Of a stretch of 6,972 nucleotides of DNA, positions 1 through 5,805 are shown piece after piece. The notes beneath the pieces were generated by a model that saw only the letters and a list, made by a program, of their open reading frames with translations, made no database searches and was not told the origin of the DNA. Positions within the stretch are counted from its first letter, which is position 1. Every line of letters begins with the position of its first letter. The DNA lies in contig JBJEWF010000012.1 in NCBI GenBank assembly GCA_051884915.1, positions 1 through 6,972 of the forward strand, read 5' to 3'. The translations under genes were made by a program, and so were the position numbers. The DNA is from RUG572 sp051884915. Its GTDB lineage: Bacteria; Verrucomicrobiota; Kiritimatiellia; RFP12; UBA1067.

Positions 1-349
1 TGGACATCAGACCGTCGGACAACAACCCCGAGGAGGCGAGACCGTCTGGAGCCACGCCCCCGAAGTACATCATCCCGAGGGCGTTGTTCTCGTCGTCTTC
101 CTCCTGCTGCTGTTGCTGCCAGCGCCGCTTGTCCTCGTTCGCAGGCGTGCCTTCGATGGTCGCGAAGGCCATCATCGAGCCGAGGGCAAAGACCGTCGGC
201 CATCCGAACCGCTTCGCTGCCTTGCGCACGCGGAGCGGCATCCGCGACAACCACACGCCCGCGCAGCCAAGCCCCAGCGCCATGAACGCACCGGCGCATC
301 CCCAGAGGACGATGCGGTCGAAGACTTCCCTGATCGTGGAGACATCCAT
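1..349 (-). CDS. Hypothetical membrane protein, C-terminus cut by window edge
   Basis: I do not recognise a named family. The first 116 residues are visible and the gene runs off the left edge. The start is ATG at 349, preceded by a strong AGGAGG (356-361) six bases upstream. Residues 13-34 form a convincing membrane helix rich in A, G, L and W. A basic stretch follows (about 36-47), then a second, shorter hydrophobic segment (about 51-65). After this comes a charged, low-complexity run: five Gln at 78-82, then mostly Glu, Asp and Asn to about 89, then a Gly/Met/Ser/Leu-rich stretch beginning GMMYFGG. This looks like a membrane anchor and linker leading to an unseen, probably extracytoplasmic part. 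It starts 10 bp after the stop of the exported EF-hand protein, and its SD overlaps that stop, so the two are very likely co-translated. Function is unknown. Confidence 0.82.
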   Translation of the reverse strand, partial: MDVSTIREVFDRIVLWGCAGAFMALGLGCAGVWLSRMPLRVRKAAKRFGWPTVFALGSMMAFATIEGTPANEDKRRWQQQQQEEDDENNALGMMYFGGVAPDGLASSGLLSDGLMS

Positions 350-355
350 TAAACG

Positions 356-361
356 CCTCCT
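356..361 (-). promoter_or_regulatory. Ribosome binding site overlapping upstream stop codon
   Basis: AGGAGG on the minus strand lies six bases before the ATG at 349. It shares bases with the TAG stop (360-362) of the preceding gene. This is the classic arrangement for translational coupling, and it fixes the start of the partial membrane-protein gene. Confidence 0.8.
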
Positions 362-947
362 ACCTGAAGACGACCCGGAAGAAACGGCAGTCGTTGCGGA
401 TCCGGCACAGTTCGCCCGCCGGGGCCGCACCGCGCCGCGTGACCTTGAGGAGGTTCCATTCCGCGCTGAAGAGCCACGGCGGGCTCGCGGCGGCGATTTC
501 CGCGAAGCACGCGCCCGCTCCGCTCCCGAACGAAGCCCGCTTCGGGACGAAGGCCGCATCCGTCGCGACGTTCAGATGAAGGAACCGCGAACCGCCATCC
601 GAAACGTCCTCCGGCTCGAAATGTCGCGCCTCGCCCGCGACGTCCTCGACGAAGTAGCGTCCCGCGCGCCAGCCCAGGACAAGCCCCGTCTCCTCGGGCG
701 CGAGGTCGCCGTCGCCGTCCGCATCGCGTCCGAAGGCGATCTGCACGCAGTTCGATACGGACGATGCCAGCTCGATGCGGACATCAAACGCCTTCTCGTC
801 ATTCCGGCTCACGTTGAAGGAAACGTTCGTCGAGACCTCCGTATCGAGAAACGGCGAAACGCCCTGCGGCCCGACCGCGATTTCCTTCGCGGACAGGACG
901 GGACAGAGGCACAGGGCCAATGCGAAGAAAAGACAAATTCTGGCCAC
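360..947 (-). CDS. Exported small protein with an EF-hand-type calcium loop
   Basis: A 195-residue protein when started at GTG 947. I prefer this start because GGAG (954-957) sits six bases upstream and because it leaves a clean signal peptide: Ala-Arg, a hydrophobic core (LFFALALCLC), and a likely signal peptidase I cut after LSA at residue 20. An in-frame ATG at 983 exists, but it has no good SD and coincides with the promoter -10 region. Residues 75-86 read DADGDGDLAPEE, a canonical Dx[DN]xDG loop with acidic residues at positions 1, 3, 5 and 12, as in EF-hands and dockerins. Only one loop is evident. The rest looks like a small beta-rich domain with Cys at 67, 147, 181 and 187 that could form disulphides outside the cytoplasm. 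It is the first gene of an operon with the membrane protein downstream. The family is not recognised. Calcium binding is inferred from the motif only. Confidence 0.82.
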   Translation of the reverse strand: MARICLFFALALCLCPVLSAKEIAVGPQGVSPFLDTEVSTNVSFNVSRNDEKAFDVRIELASSVSNCVQIAFGRDADGDGDLAPEETGLVLGWRAGRYFVEDVAGEARHFEPEDVSDGGSRFLHLNVATDAAFVPKRASFGSGAGACFAEIAAASPPWLFSAEWNLLKVTRRGAAPAGELCRIRNDCRFFRVVFR

Positions 948-973
948 CAGAAACTCCAAATGTTTCAAGCCGT

Positions 974-982
974 ATTGTATCA
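974..982 (-). promoter_or_regulatory. Extended -10 promoter for the EF-hand protein operon
   Basis: The minus strand reads TG-A-TACAAT: an extended -10 (TG at 982-981, hexamer at 979-974, 5 of 6 matches to TATAAT). The -35 position (1002-997, TTAAGG, 17-bp spacer) matches the consensus poorly, as is usual for extended -10 promoters. A start of transcription near 967 would leave about 20 bases before GTG 947, enough for the GGAG site. This supports 947 rather than 983 as the translation start. Confidence 0.55.
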
Positions 983-1063
983 TTTCTCGACTTTTGCCTT
1001 AAGCGCAAAATCATCCGATTCGGAATGTTTTATGGCATCGGACGACGTGGCCGCCATGTCCGG

Positions 1064-1108
1064 CAGTGCAAAAATCCGCAGTGCGGCAATCCGCAGTGTG
1101 GTATAATC
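1064..1108. repeat. Three 15-bp tandem units next to the -10 box
   Basis: CAGTG recurs at 1064, 1079 and 1094, exactly 15 bp apart. Units one and two agree at 12 of 15 bases (both end in AATCCG). The third keeps CAGTG but degenerates and contains the TATAAT box. It could be a multi-site operator, a short slipped-strand duplication, or chance. Spacing of 15 bp is not a whole number of helical turns. Confidence 0.55.
1099..1107 (+). promoter_or_regulatory. Perfect extended -10 promoter, nearly leaderless transcript
   Basis: TG-G-TATAAT: TG at 1099-1100 and a consensus hexamer at 1102-1107. No -35 resemblance is seen at the 16-18 bp spacing. Transcription would start about 1113-1115, only 1-3 bases before the ATG at 1116. 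No Shine-Dalgarno is present before that ATG, which fits a leaderless mRNA. Confidence 0.7.
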
Positions 1109-1115
1109 TGTCCCC

Positions 1116-2507
1116 ATGGCAACGCCCCTTTTCAGTCCCATTTCGCTGGTGGAAAAATCCGCGGCCTGTACGCTGTCGGACATGGAGATCTTCATTTTCC
1201 CCGAGTTGATGTACGCCCTCGTCCTGGCGAACATCCTGTCCCCCCGCCTCTGGGCCTGGCGGGAACTGGACCGGTTCGCCGGCATCCGCGACATGCGGCC
1301 GAAAAAGCGGCTGCAGCGCCTCCGCCAGCACATCATGGACAACTACACCTTCAATCTCGATCTGGACACCTGGGGCCTCACGACCCAGCAGACGGAATTG
1401 AAGCGTTTCGCGGCTTTCCTTTCGCCGGACGAAATCGCCCGTTCAAACGCGCTCTTCGGCTATCAGGGCGACGTCTACTACTACGACATCGACATCCGCC
1501 GCCATTTCGGCCTCGACAAATACTCGTCCGACACGATCCCCTACTGGAAGACGGAAACGATCGAGGCGATGGACGCGTTCCGCCACAAGGAGGGCCACGC
1601 CGTTGGCGCGGGCGAATGCGTGTCGCTGGCGGGGCTTTATGCCGCCGCGGCTTTCGTCGTGGGCGGTCTGCCCCTTGAGCGCATCTATCTCATGGCGACG
1701 CCGCTCCATTCGCAGAACTTCCTGGATGTCGACACGGGCATTCTCACCAACAACCGCCGCCTCGTCACCAAGGCCATGTGGGCCAATGGGACCGTCATCT
1801 CCCGGCAGGCCCGCCGGGCGCTGGAGCACGAGCGCGTGACCATCGTCTCGCACGCCAGCGGCTACATCCACCTGCTCTATCCGGACGCGACGATTTCGCC
1901 CGCGGCCTACGAAACGTTCTCGGCAAAGCTGCGGGAATTCCTCGTCCCGCCCGCGGATGCCGCCGACCGCCGCCTCGTCGTCCCGCGGCTTCCCGACGCC
2001 GGCAGGGTCGCGTTCCGGGACGCCGGAGAACCGCTCGCGCTGACGCCGGAAATGTCCTACGCCGAAGTCGCCGACCGGCTTGCGGCGCTGCGCGCGTCCA
2101 ACCGGGCCGCGGCGCTCGCGCCCTACGCCGCCCACGATCTCTCGGCGACCGAATCCGCGCCATTCGCCCAGGCGGCCCGCGAACGGTCGCCCGTCTCGAA
2201 AGCGGCGCTGGGTCCCCTCCCCGCCGAGGAGGCCGTCGCCCGCATCGCCGCACTGCCCAACGAGTCGATCTACGATGGGCCGGGACGCCTCGCCCAGCCC
2301 GACGAAGTCTGGAATTTCGGCCGCGGCGACGGCCTCGAAAAATGCTATCTCGCCGCGAATGTTCTGGGCGGGGATGAAATCGCCATCGCGAACGGGATGG
2401 CGACGCTGCTCGCGTCGGGCCGTCCCGTTTGCAGCTTCGCCACGGTCAAACGCCCCCTGGAGACGCGTCAGCGCCTGGACCTTCCGGCGGATTCCCGGGA
2501 GGGATGA
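1116..2507 (+). CDS. Transglutaminase-like (papain-fold) protein, function unknown
   Basis: A 463-residue protein with no signal peptide, probably cytoplasmic. The central part resembles a transglutaminase-like core. A Cys heads a helix in GECVSLAGLYAAAA (C168), followed by a turn GGLPLERIYL. A His then starts a strand in PLHSQNFLDVD (H198), with D204, D206 or N212-N213 as candidates for the third catalytic residue. The usual aromatic/acidic signature after the His is not typical, so activity is uncertain; such folds may be peptidases, amidases or inactive binders. Residues 20-110 are mostly helical with a basic patch (about 61-70). Residues 285-463 form an Ala/Pro-rich region ending in a second compact helix-rich segment (about 398-440). 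ATG 1116 is chosen from the promoter. Later in-frame ATGs at 1182 and 1212 lack good SDs but cannot be excluded. The gene stands alone, is divergent from the EF-hand operon, and overlaps rnr at its 3' end by 62 bp. Confidence 0.8.
   Translation: MATPLFSPISLVEKSAACTLSDMEIFIFPELMYALVLANILSPRLWAWRELDRFAGIRDMRPKKRLQRLRQHIMDNYTFNLDLDTWGLTTQQTELKRFAAFLSPDEIARSNALFGYQGDVYYYDIDIRRHFGLDKYSSDTIPYWKTETIEAMDAFRHKEGHAVGAGECVSLAGLYAAAAFVVGGLPLERIYLMATPLHSQNFLDVDTGILTNNRRLVTKAMWANGTVISRQARRALEHERVTIVSHASGYIHLLYPDATISPAAYETFSAKLREFLVPPADAADRRLVVPRLPDAGRVAFRDAGEPLALTPEMSYAEVADRLAALRASNRAAALAPYAAHDLSATESAPFAQAARERSPVSKAALGPLPAEEAVARIAALPNESIYDGPGRLAQPDEVWNFGRGDGLEKCYLAANVLGGDEIAIANGMATLLASGRPVCSFATVKRPLETRQRLDLPADSREG
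2391..2429 (-). other. Long stem-loop just downstream of rnr
   Basis: On the minus strand, 17 bases after the rnr stop, AACGGGA pairs perfectly with TCCCGTT, and inside it CGACGC pairs with GCGTCG around a 5-base loop. Two more GG/CC pairs and small mismatches lie between. There is no T-run after it, so it is not a standard intrinsic terminator. It may protect the rnr mRNA 3' end. It lies inside the coding sequence of the opposite-strand gene, so coding constraint could also explain it. Confidence 0.35.
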
Positions 2508-4542
2508 CCCCCGTCGCCGGACGCGGCGGACGGGATCTTTTCGGCTTCGCGGTACGGGTCTTGGGCGTGTCGCGTCCGTTCTTCGGGCGGACGGGAACGA
2601 AATCGATCTTCCGCTGATCGAAGTCGATTTCCGCCACGCGGACGTTCATCTTCATGCCGACCCGCCAGGTCGTTCCGCCGCCGGAAAGCGTTTCGCTGAA
2701 TTCGTCCCAGCGCACGTATGCGTCCGACAGCCGGGATACGTGGACCATGCCGCCAATGGCCAAGGACGGAAGATCGACAAAAAGCCCGTAATGCGCCACT
2801 TTGCCGACGACCGCCTCAAAGCAATTCTCCACCCCCTTCATCGAACCGTTCAGGACGGCCTGCAGATAGCGGTATTTCTTGATTTCCGTCAAGGCGCGCT
2901 CGGCTTCGTCCGCCACCTGTTCGCATTCCGTGGCATTCAGCGCCGCCCGGTTCAGCCAGGCGGGATCGAGGCGGCCGCCCTTGCCGGCGATCCAGGCGGC
3001 CAGCTGGCGATGCAGGACCAGGTCGGGGTAGCGGCGGATGGGGCTGGTGAAGTGCGCGTAGTAATCCTTGGCGAGTCCGTAATGGCCGATTTCCCTGGCC
3101 GAATAGACGGCCCGCTTCATCGCGCGCAGGACCATCACCGAAAGCACGCTTTCGAGCGGCGAACCCTTGATCTTCTTCAAGAAGCGGCCGAGATTTTTCC
3201 GATTCGACAAATCGCCGCAGGAAACGCCCAGCTTCGCGAGATTGCCGCGCAGTTCCTCCAGTTTCTCCGCGTCCGGAACGCCGTGGAGACGGGCGAGGAT
3301 CTTCACGCCCTTCGGCCAGAGTTCCCGCGCCACGGCCTCGTTGGCCGCGACCATGCATTCCTCGACCATCTGATGCGATTCGTCGTACGGACGCACCTCG
3401 ATTCCCGTCATCATGCCCTGGGCGTCCAGCTTGATCTCGGCCTCCGGCACGTCCATGTCCAACGCGCCGGCGGCGAACCGGGCCGCCCGCATCTGCTGGG
3501 CCAGCTCGTGGACGCCAAAGAGCACCTTGCGCTCCCGGGGTTTCAGCGCGTTCGTCTCGCCCCGGAGTTCGGCCAGGACCTGCTCGTAGGTGAAGCGCGC
3601 CTTGCTGCGGATGATGGACTTCGCGAAGGACCGCGCGACGCAGATTCCCTTCGCGTCAAACGTCAGGAAGACGGAGAACGCCAGACGGTCCTCGCCGGGC
3701 ACGAGCGAGCAGACGCCATTCGACAGCTGTTCCGGCAGCATCGGCACGACCTTGTCGACGAGATAGACGCTCGTCGAGCGCTTGTAGGCCTCCTTGTCCA
3801 GCACGGATCCGGGCGTCACGAAATGCGACACGTCGGCGATGTGCACGCCGAGGACGCGACGGCCCGCCTTGTCGACTTCCAGCGAAAGCGCGTCGTCGAA
3901 ATCGCGCGCCGTCGCCGGGTCGCAGGTGAAGATGTACTTCCTGCGCAGATCCAGCCGCTTGCCCGGATTGGCCAGACGCGCGGAAACTTCTTCGGCCGCG
4001 GACAGGACGGGCGGGGGAAACGCTTCCGGCAGATCGTATTGCTTCAGAATCGACAGCGTGTCCAGCGACGGATTGTCCGCCGGGCCGATCACGTCGGAAA
4101 TCTCGCCTTGCGGCGCGAGACGCGGATTGTCCCAGCGGACGAACCGCATCACCACGCGTTCGCCCAGTTTCGCCCCCTTCGTGCCGGGCACGACGAACTC
4201 CTGGCGGTAGACGGGATTCAGCGGCCGCACGCGAACGAACCGACCGGCCCCGACGACCGTGCCGACAATCGACCGTTCCGCCCGCCTGTCGATACGCAGG
4301 ACACATCCCCCGAGGCCGCATGCCCCCTCGCCGGCGCGCGGAGGCGTCCGCTTCAGCCGAATCGTCACCGTATCGCCCGGCAACGCCGTTCCCAGGTCGG
4401 GCGTCTCGATCCAGACGGCCTTGTCGGTATCCGGTTCCAGCAGGAATCCGGCGCCGTTTCGCGCCATGTGCAGTTCGCCCGTCAGCGTTCCCGCCTTCTG
4501 CGGCGGCCGCCCGTGCCCGATTTTCGCTTTTCTTTCGTTCAT
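2446..4542 (-). CDS. rnr: Ribonuclease R, 3'-5' exoribonuclease
   Basis: Processive hydrolytic 3'-5' exoribonuclease of the RNase II/R family, degrading structured RNA and taking part in mRNA and rRNA quality control in the cytoplasm. The start is ATG 4542 (698 residues). The upstream in-frame extension would overlap the preceding gene and is basic, non-conserved-looking sequence. Domains: first OB/cold-shock about 17-85 (GTLTGELHMARNGAGFL), second OB about 90-155, RNB catalytic domain about 195-520, S1 about 573-650. The Mg-binding motif is CDPATARDFDD, with D208, D214, D216 and D217 all present. A Tyr in STSVYLVD (Y260) and the RNA-gripping TSPIRRYPD motif (499-507) are also intact. It is shorter than E. 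coli RNase R (813) because the N-terminal helix-turn-helix region is absent. The C-terminal tail (about 651-698) is Lys/Arg/Pro-rich, as in other RNase R proteins. The SD is weak (GGA six bases upstream), so expression may depend on readthrough from the SDR gene. Confidence 0.95.
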   Translation of the reverse strand: MNERKAKIGHGRPPQKAGTLTGELHMARNGAGFLLEPDTDKAVWIETPDLGTALPGDTVTIRLKRTPPRAGEGACGLGGCVLRIDRRAERSIVGTVVGAGRFVRVRPLNPVYRQEFVVPGTKGAKLGERVVMRFVRWDNPRLAPQGEISDVIGPADNPSLDTLSILKQYDLPEAFPPPVLSAAEEVSARLANPGKRLDLRRKYIFTCDPATARDFDDALSLEVDKAGRRVLGVHIADVSHFVTPGSVLDKEAYKRSTSVYLVDKVVPMLPEQLSNGVCSLVPGEDRLAFSVFLTFDAKGICVARSFAKSIIRSKARFTYEQVLAELRGETNALKPRERKVLFGVHELAQQMRAARFAAGALDMDVPEAEIKLDAQGMMTGIEVRPYDESHQMVEECMVAANEAVARELWPKGVKILARLHGVPDAEKLEELRGNLAKLGVSCGDLSNRKNLGRFLKKIKGSPLESVLSVMVLRAMKRAVYSAREIGHYGLAKDYYAHFTSPIRRYPDLVLHRQLAAWIAGKGGRLDPAWLNRAALNATECEQVADEAERALTEIKKYRYLQAVLNGSMKGVENCFEAVVGKVAHYGLFVDLPSLAIGGMVHVSRLSDAYVRWDEFSETLSGGGTTWRVGMKMNVRVAEIDFDQRKIDFVPVRPKNGRDTPKTRTAKPKRSRPPRPATGVIPPGNPPEGPGADASPGGV
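2510..2541 (+). terminator. Probable intrinsic terminator of the transglutaminase-like gene
   Basis: Beginning two bases after the TGA at 2505-2507, CCCGTC (2510-2515) pairs with GACGGG (2529-2534). GCC (2516-2518) pairs with GGC (2525-2527) around a six-base loop, with G2528 bulged. ATCTTTT follows (2535-2541). Placement and T-run fit a Rho-independent terminator. It is embedded in the C-terminal coding region of rnr on the other strand. Confidence 0.55.
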
Positions 4543-4577
4543 GCCGTGTCCATTCGTGTGAAATCGCCGTTCCGCCG

Positions 4578-4593
4578 GCCGGACGCTTCCGGC
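4578..4593 (-). other. Intercistronic hairpin between the SDR gene and rnr
   Basis: Perfect six-base arms GCCGGA/TCCGGC with a four-base loop lie in the 58-bp gap between the SDR stop (4601) and the rnr start (4542). No T-run follows. It could attenuate or process the joint transcript, or stabilise the upstream message. Confidence 0.45.
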
Positions 4594-4600
4594 TCCGCCA

Positions 4601-5647
4601 TCAGAAAAACCACTTGGCGCAGGCGAGCAGTCCCTGCTTCCACGGCACGCGGTGCGAAACGCCCGTTTTGCCCTTGAAGGAGCCGAGGTTCGCCACGTAC
4701 CAGTCGTAATTGCGGACCAGCGCGTCCTTGTTCGAATGCTTCGGCGCATAGCCCAGCAGCTTTTCGGCCTTTTCGATCGAGACGAAACTGTCGGTCGACG
4801 CCGTCTCGTAGACCCACGGATAGAGCGGCGACAGGTGCAGCCTCTCCAGGATGCGCAGAATGAAGATCAGCGGCGCCACCGGCATGCCGCGAATCTTCTT
4901 GCCGTGCCCCGCACGGTCCAGCACCGCCTGGTAGTCCTCCTTCATCGTCGTGAATTCCTTCGCGCCGACGTTGAACTCCGTGTTGACGACATCCCGGTCG
5001 CGCGTCATCGCCAGCCAGATGGCCTCGCAGAGGTCCTCGACATCCAGCAGCTGATAGCGGTTGTCGCCGCTGCCGATCATCGGAAAGCCGTGTCCCGTAT
5101 AGGCCCAGTCGTAGAACAGCGCGAACACGCCCAGACGCTCCGGGCCGACGAAGGATTTCGGGCGGATGACCGGCACGCAGAACCCCTCCTCCCGCGCCGC
5201 GCGGCAGAGGCCTTCCGCTTCGATCTTCGCGCGGCCGTAGGGGCCCACGCCGACCATTTCGTCCGTCTCGTAGATCGGATGGCGCTTCGGAACGCCATAG
5301 ACGGCGGTCGACGAGATCTGGATCATGCGCGGCACGGCGAACATGCGGCAGGCGGCGATCACGTTGCGCACGCCGTCGACTTCCGTCGTGCGAATGTCCT
5401 CCGGCGGGTAGAGCGGAAGCGCCGCCGCCGTATTGACGACGGCGTCGCATCCCTCCACGCAGCGTTCGACGGCGGCGGCATCGCGCACGTCGCCCCTGGT
5501 GAATTCCAGCCAGGGCTCGGACCGCTCCGGATACGCGAACTCCTCGATGTCCAGCACGCGGATCTTCTCCACGCCCTTCGTCCGCAGGCTGCGGATCAGA
5601 TTGATTCCCAGAAATCCGCTGCCGCCTGTAACCAAAACCGTCTTCAT
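4601..5647 (-). CDS. NAD-dependent epimerase/dehydratase (extended SDR)
   Basis: A 348-residue extended short-chain dehydrogenase/reductase, cytosolic, of the UDP-sugar epimerase / 3-beta-HSD-like type. The start is ATG 5647, with AAAGGAG five bases upstream and an immediate MKTVLVTGGSGFLG Rossmann start. Dinucleotide motif G8xxG11xxG14. D33 at the end of the second strand favours NAD over NADP. Asp-Val at 53-54 lies after the third strand. Catalytic residues are S112/S113 in ISSTAVYG and Y137xxxK141 in PYGRAK. RPKSFVGP (162-169) is the usual substrate-side proline motif. The C-terminal half has a hydrophobic stretch (about 255-280) and an extra tail after 320, neither diagnostic of a substrate. 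Typical reactions in the family are sugar-nucleotide epimerisation or dehydration and hydroxysteroid or dihydroflavonol oxidoreduction; I cannot choose. It has its own promoter directly behind the gap terminator and is followed after 58 bp by rnr on the same strand, probably one transcript. Confidence 0.93.
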   Translation of the reverse strand: MKTVLVTGGSGFLGINLIRSLRTKGVEKIRVLDIEEFAYPERSEPWLEFTRGDVRDAAAVERCVEGCDAVVNTAAALPLYPPEDIRTTEVDGVRNVIAACRMFAVPRMIQISSTAVYGVPKRHPIYETDEMVGVGPYGRAKIEAEGLCRAAREEGFCVPVIRPKSFVGPERLGVFALFYDWAYTGHGFPMIGSGDNRYQLLDVEDLCEAIWLAMTRDRDVVNTEFNVGAKEFTTMKEDYQAVLDRAGHGKKIRGMPVAPLIFILRILERLHLSPLYPWVYETASTDSFVSIEKAEKLLGYAPKHSNKDALVRNYDWYVANLGSFKGKTGVSHRVPWKQGLLACAKWFF

Positions 5648-5716
5648 CTCGTCTCCTTTGCAATCCGCCGCCATCCCGTCCCGGCTCCACGGCAGACCGG
5701 TGCCAATGGTCAAGAC

Positions 5717-5746
5717 AGTATATCCCATTCCCCGCCGGACGGTCAA
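5717..5746 (-). promoter_or_regulatory. Sigma70-type promoter of the SDR-rnr unit
   Basis: -35 TTGACC (5746-5741, 5 of 6) and -10 TATACT (5722-5717, 5 of 6) with an 18-bp spacer. Transcription would start near 5710, giving a leader of roughly 63 bases before ATG 5647. The -35 lies only a few bases beyond the T-run of the gap terminator. Confidence 0.75.
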
Positions 5747-5747
5747 A

Positions 5748-5777
5748 CGAAAAGAAAGGCACGGCGGTCGCCGTGCC
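5748..5777 (-). terminator. Intrinsic terminator of gap
   Basis: On the minus strand GGCACGGC pairs with GCCGTGCC around a four-base loop (5758-5777), extendable by a G-T and two A-T pairs. It is followed by TTTCTTTT. It lies about 28 bases after the gap stop (5806). A strong Rho-independent terminator. Confidence 0.9.
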
Positions 5778-5805
5778 CTTCTCAGAATCCAACTGGATCG
5801 TCCGG

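Noticed and set aside
83..118. Gln/Glu/Asp codon run as a microsatellite
   Set aside because: Gln codons are mixed (CAG and CAA) and the run is short. It is better described as a low-complexity protein segment than as a DNA repeat.
84..1106. Plus-strand open frame over the EF-hand operon
   Set aside because: The opposite strand has SDs, a signal peptide and a calcium-loop motif. The plus-strand product is Arg/Ala-rich and starts inside the Gln-codon repeat.
2080..4677. Long open frame on the plus strand (865 codons) across rnr
   Set aside because: It is antisense to the clearly real rnr. Its translation is Arg/His/Pro-rich with no recognisable domain, and it starts inside the transglutaminase-like gene in another frame. 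GC-rich codon use on the opposite strand explains it.
4543..4749. N-terminal extension of rnr to ATG 4749
   Set aside because: It would overlap the SDR gene by about 150 bp and give a basic, structureless stretch before the first OB domain.
4539..5792. Minus-strand open frame of 417 codons in another frame over the SDR gene
   Set aside because: Same-strand shadow; low-complexity Arg/Gly-rich product, no SD at its start.
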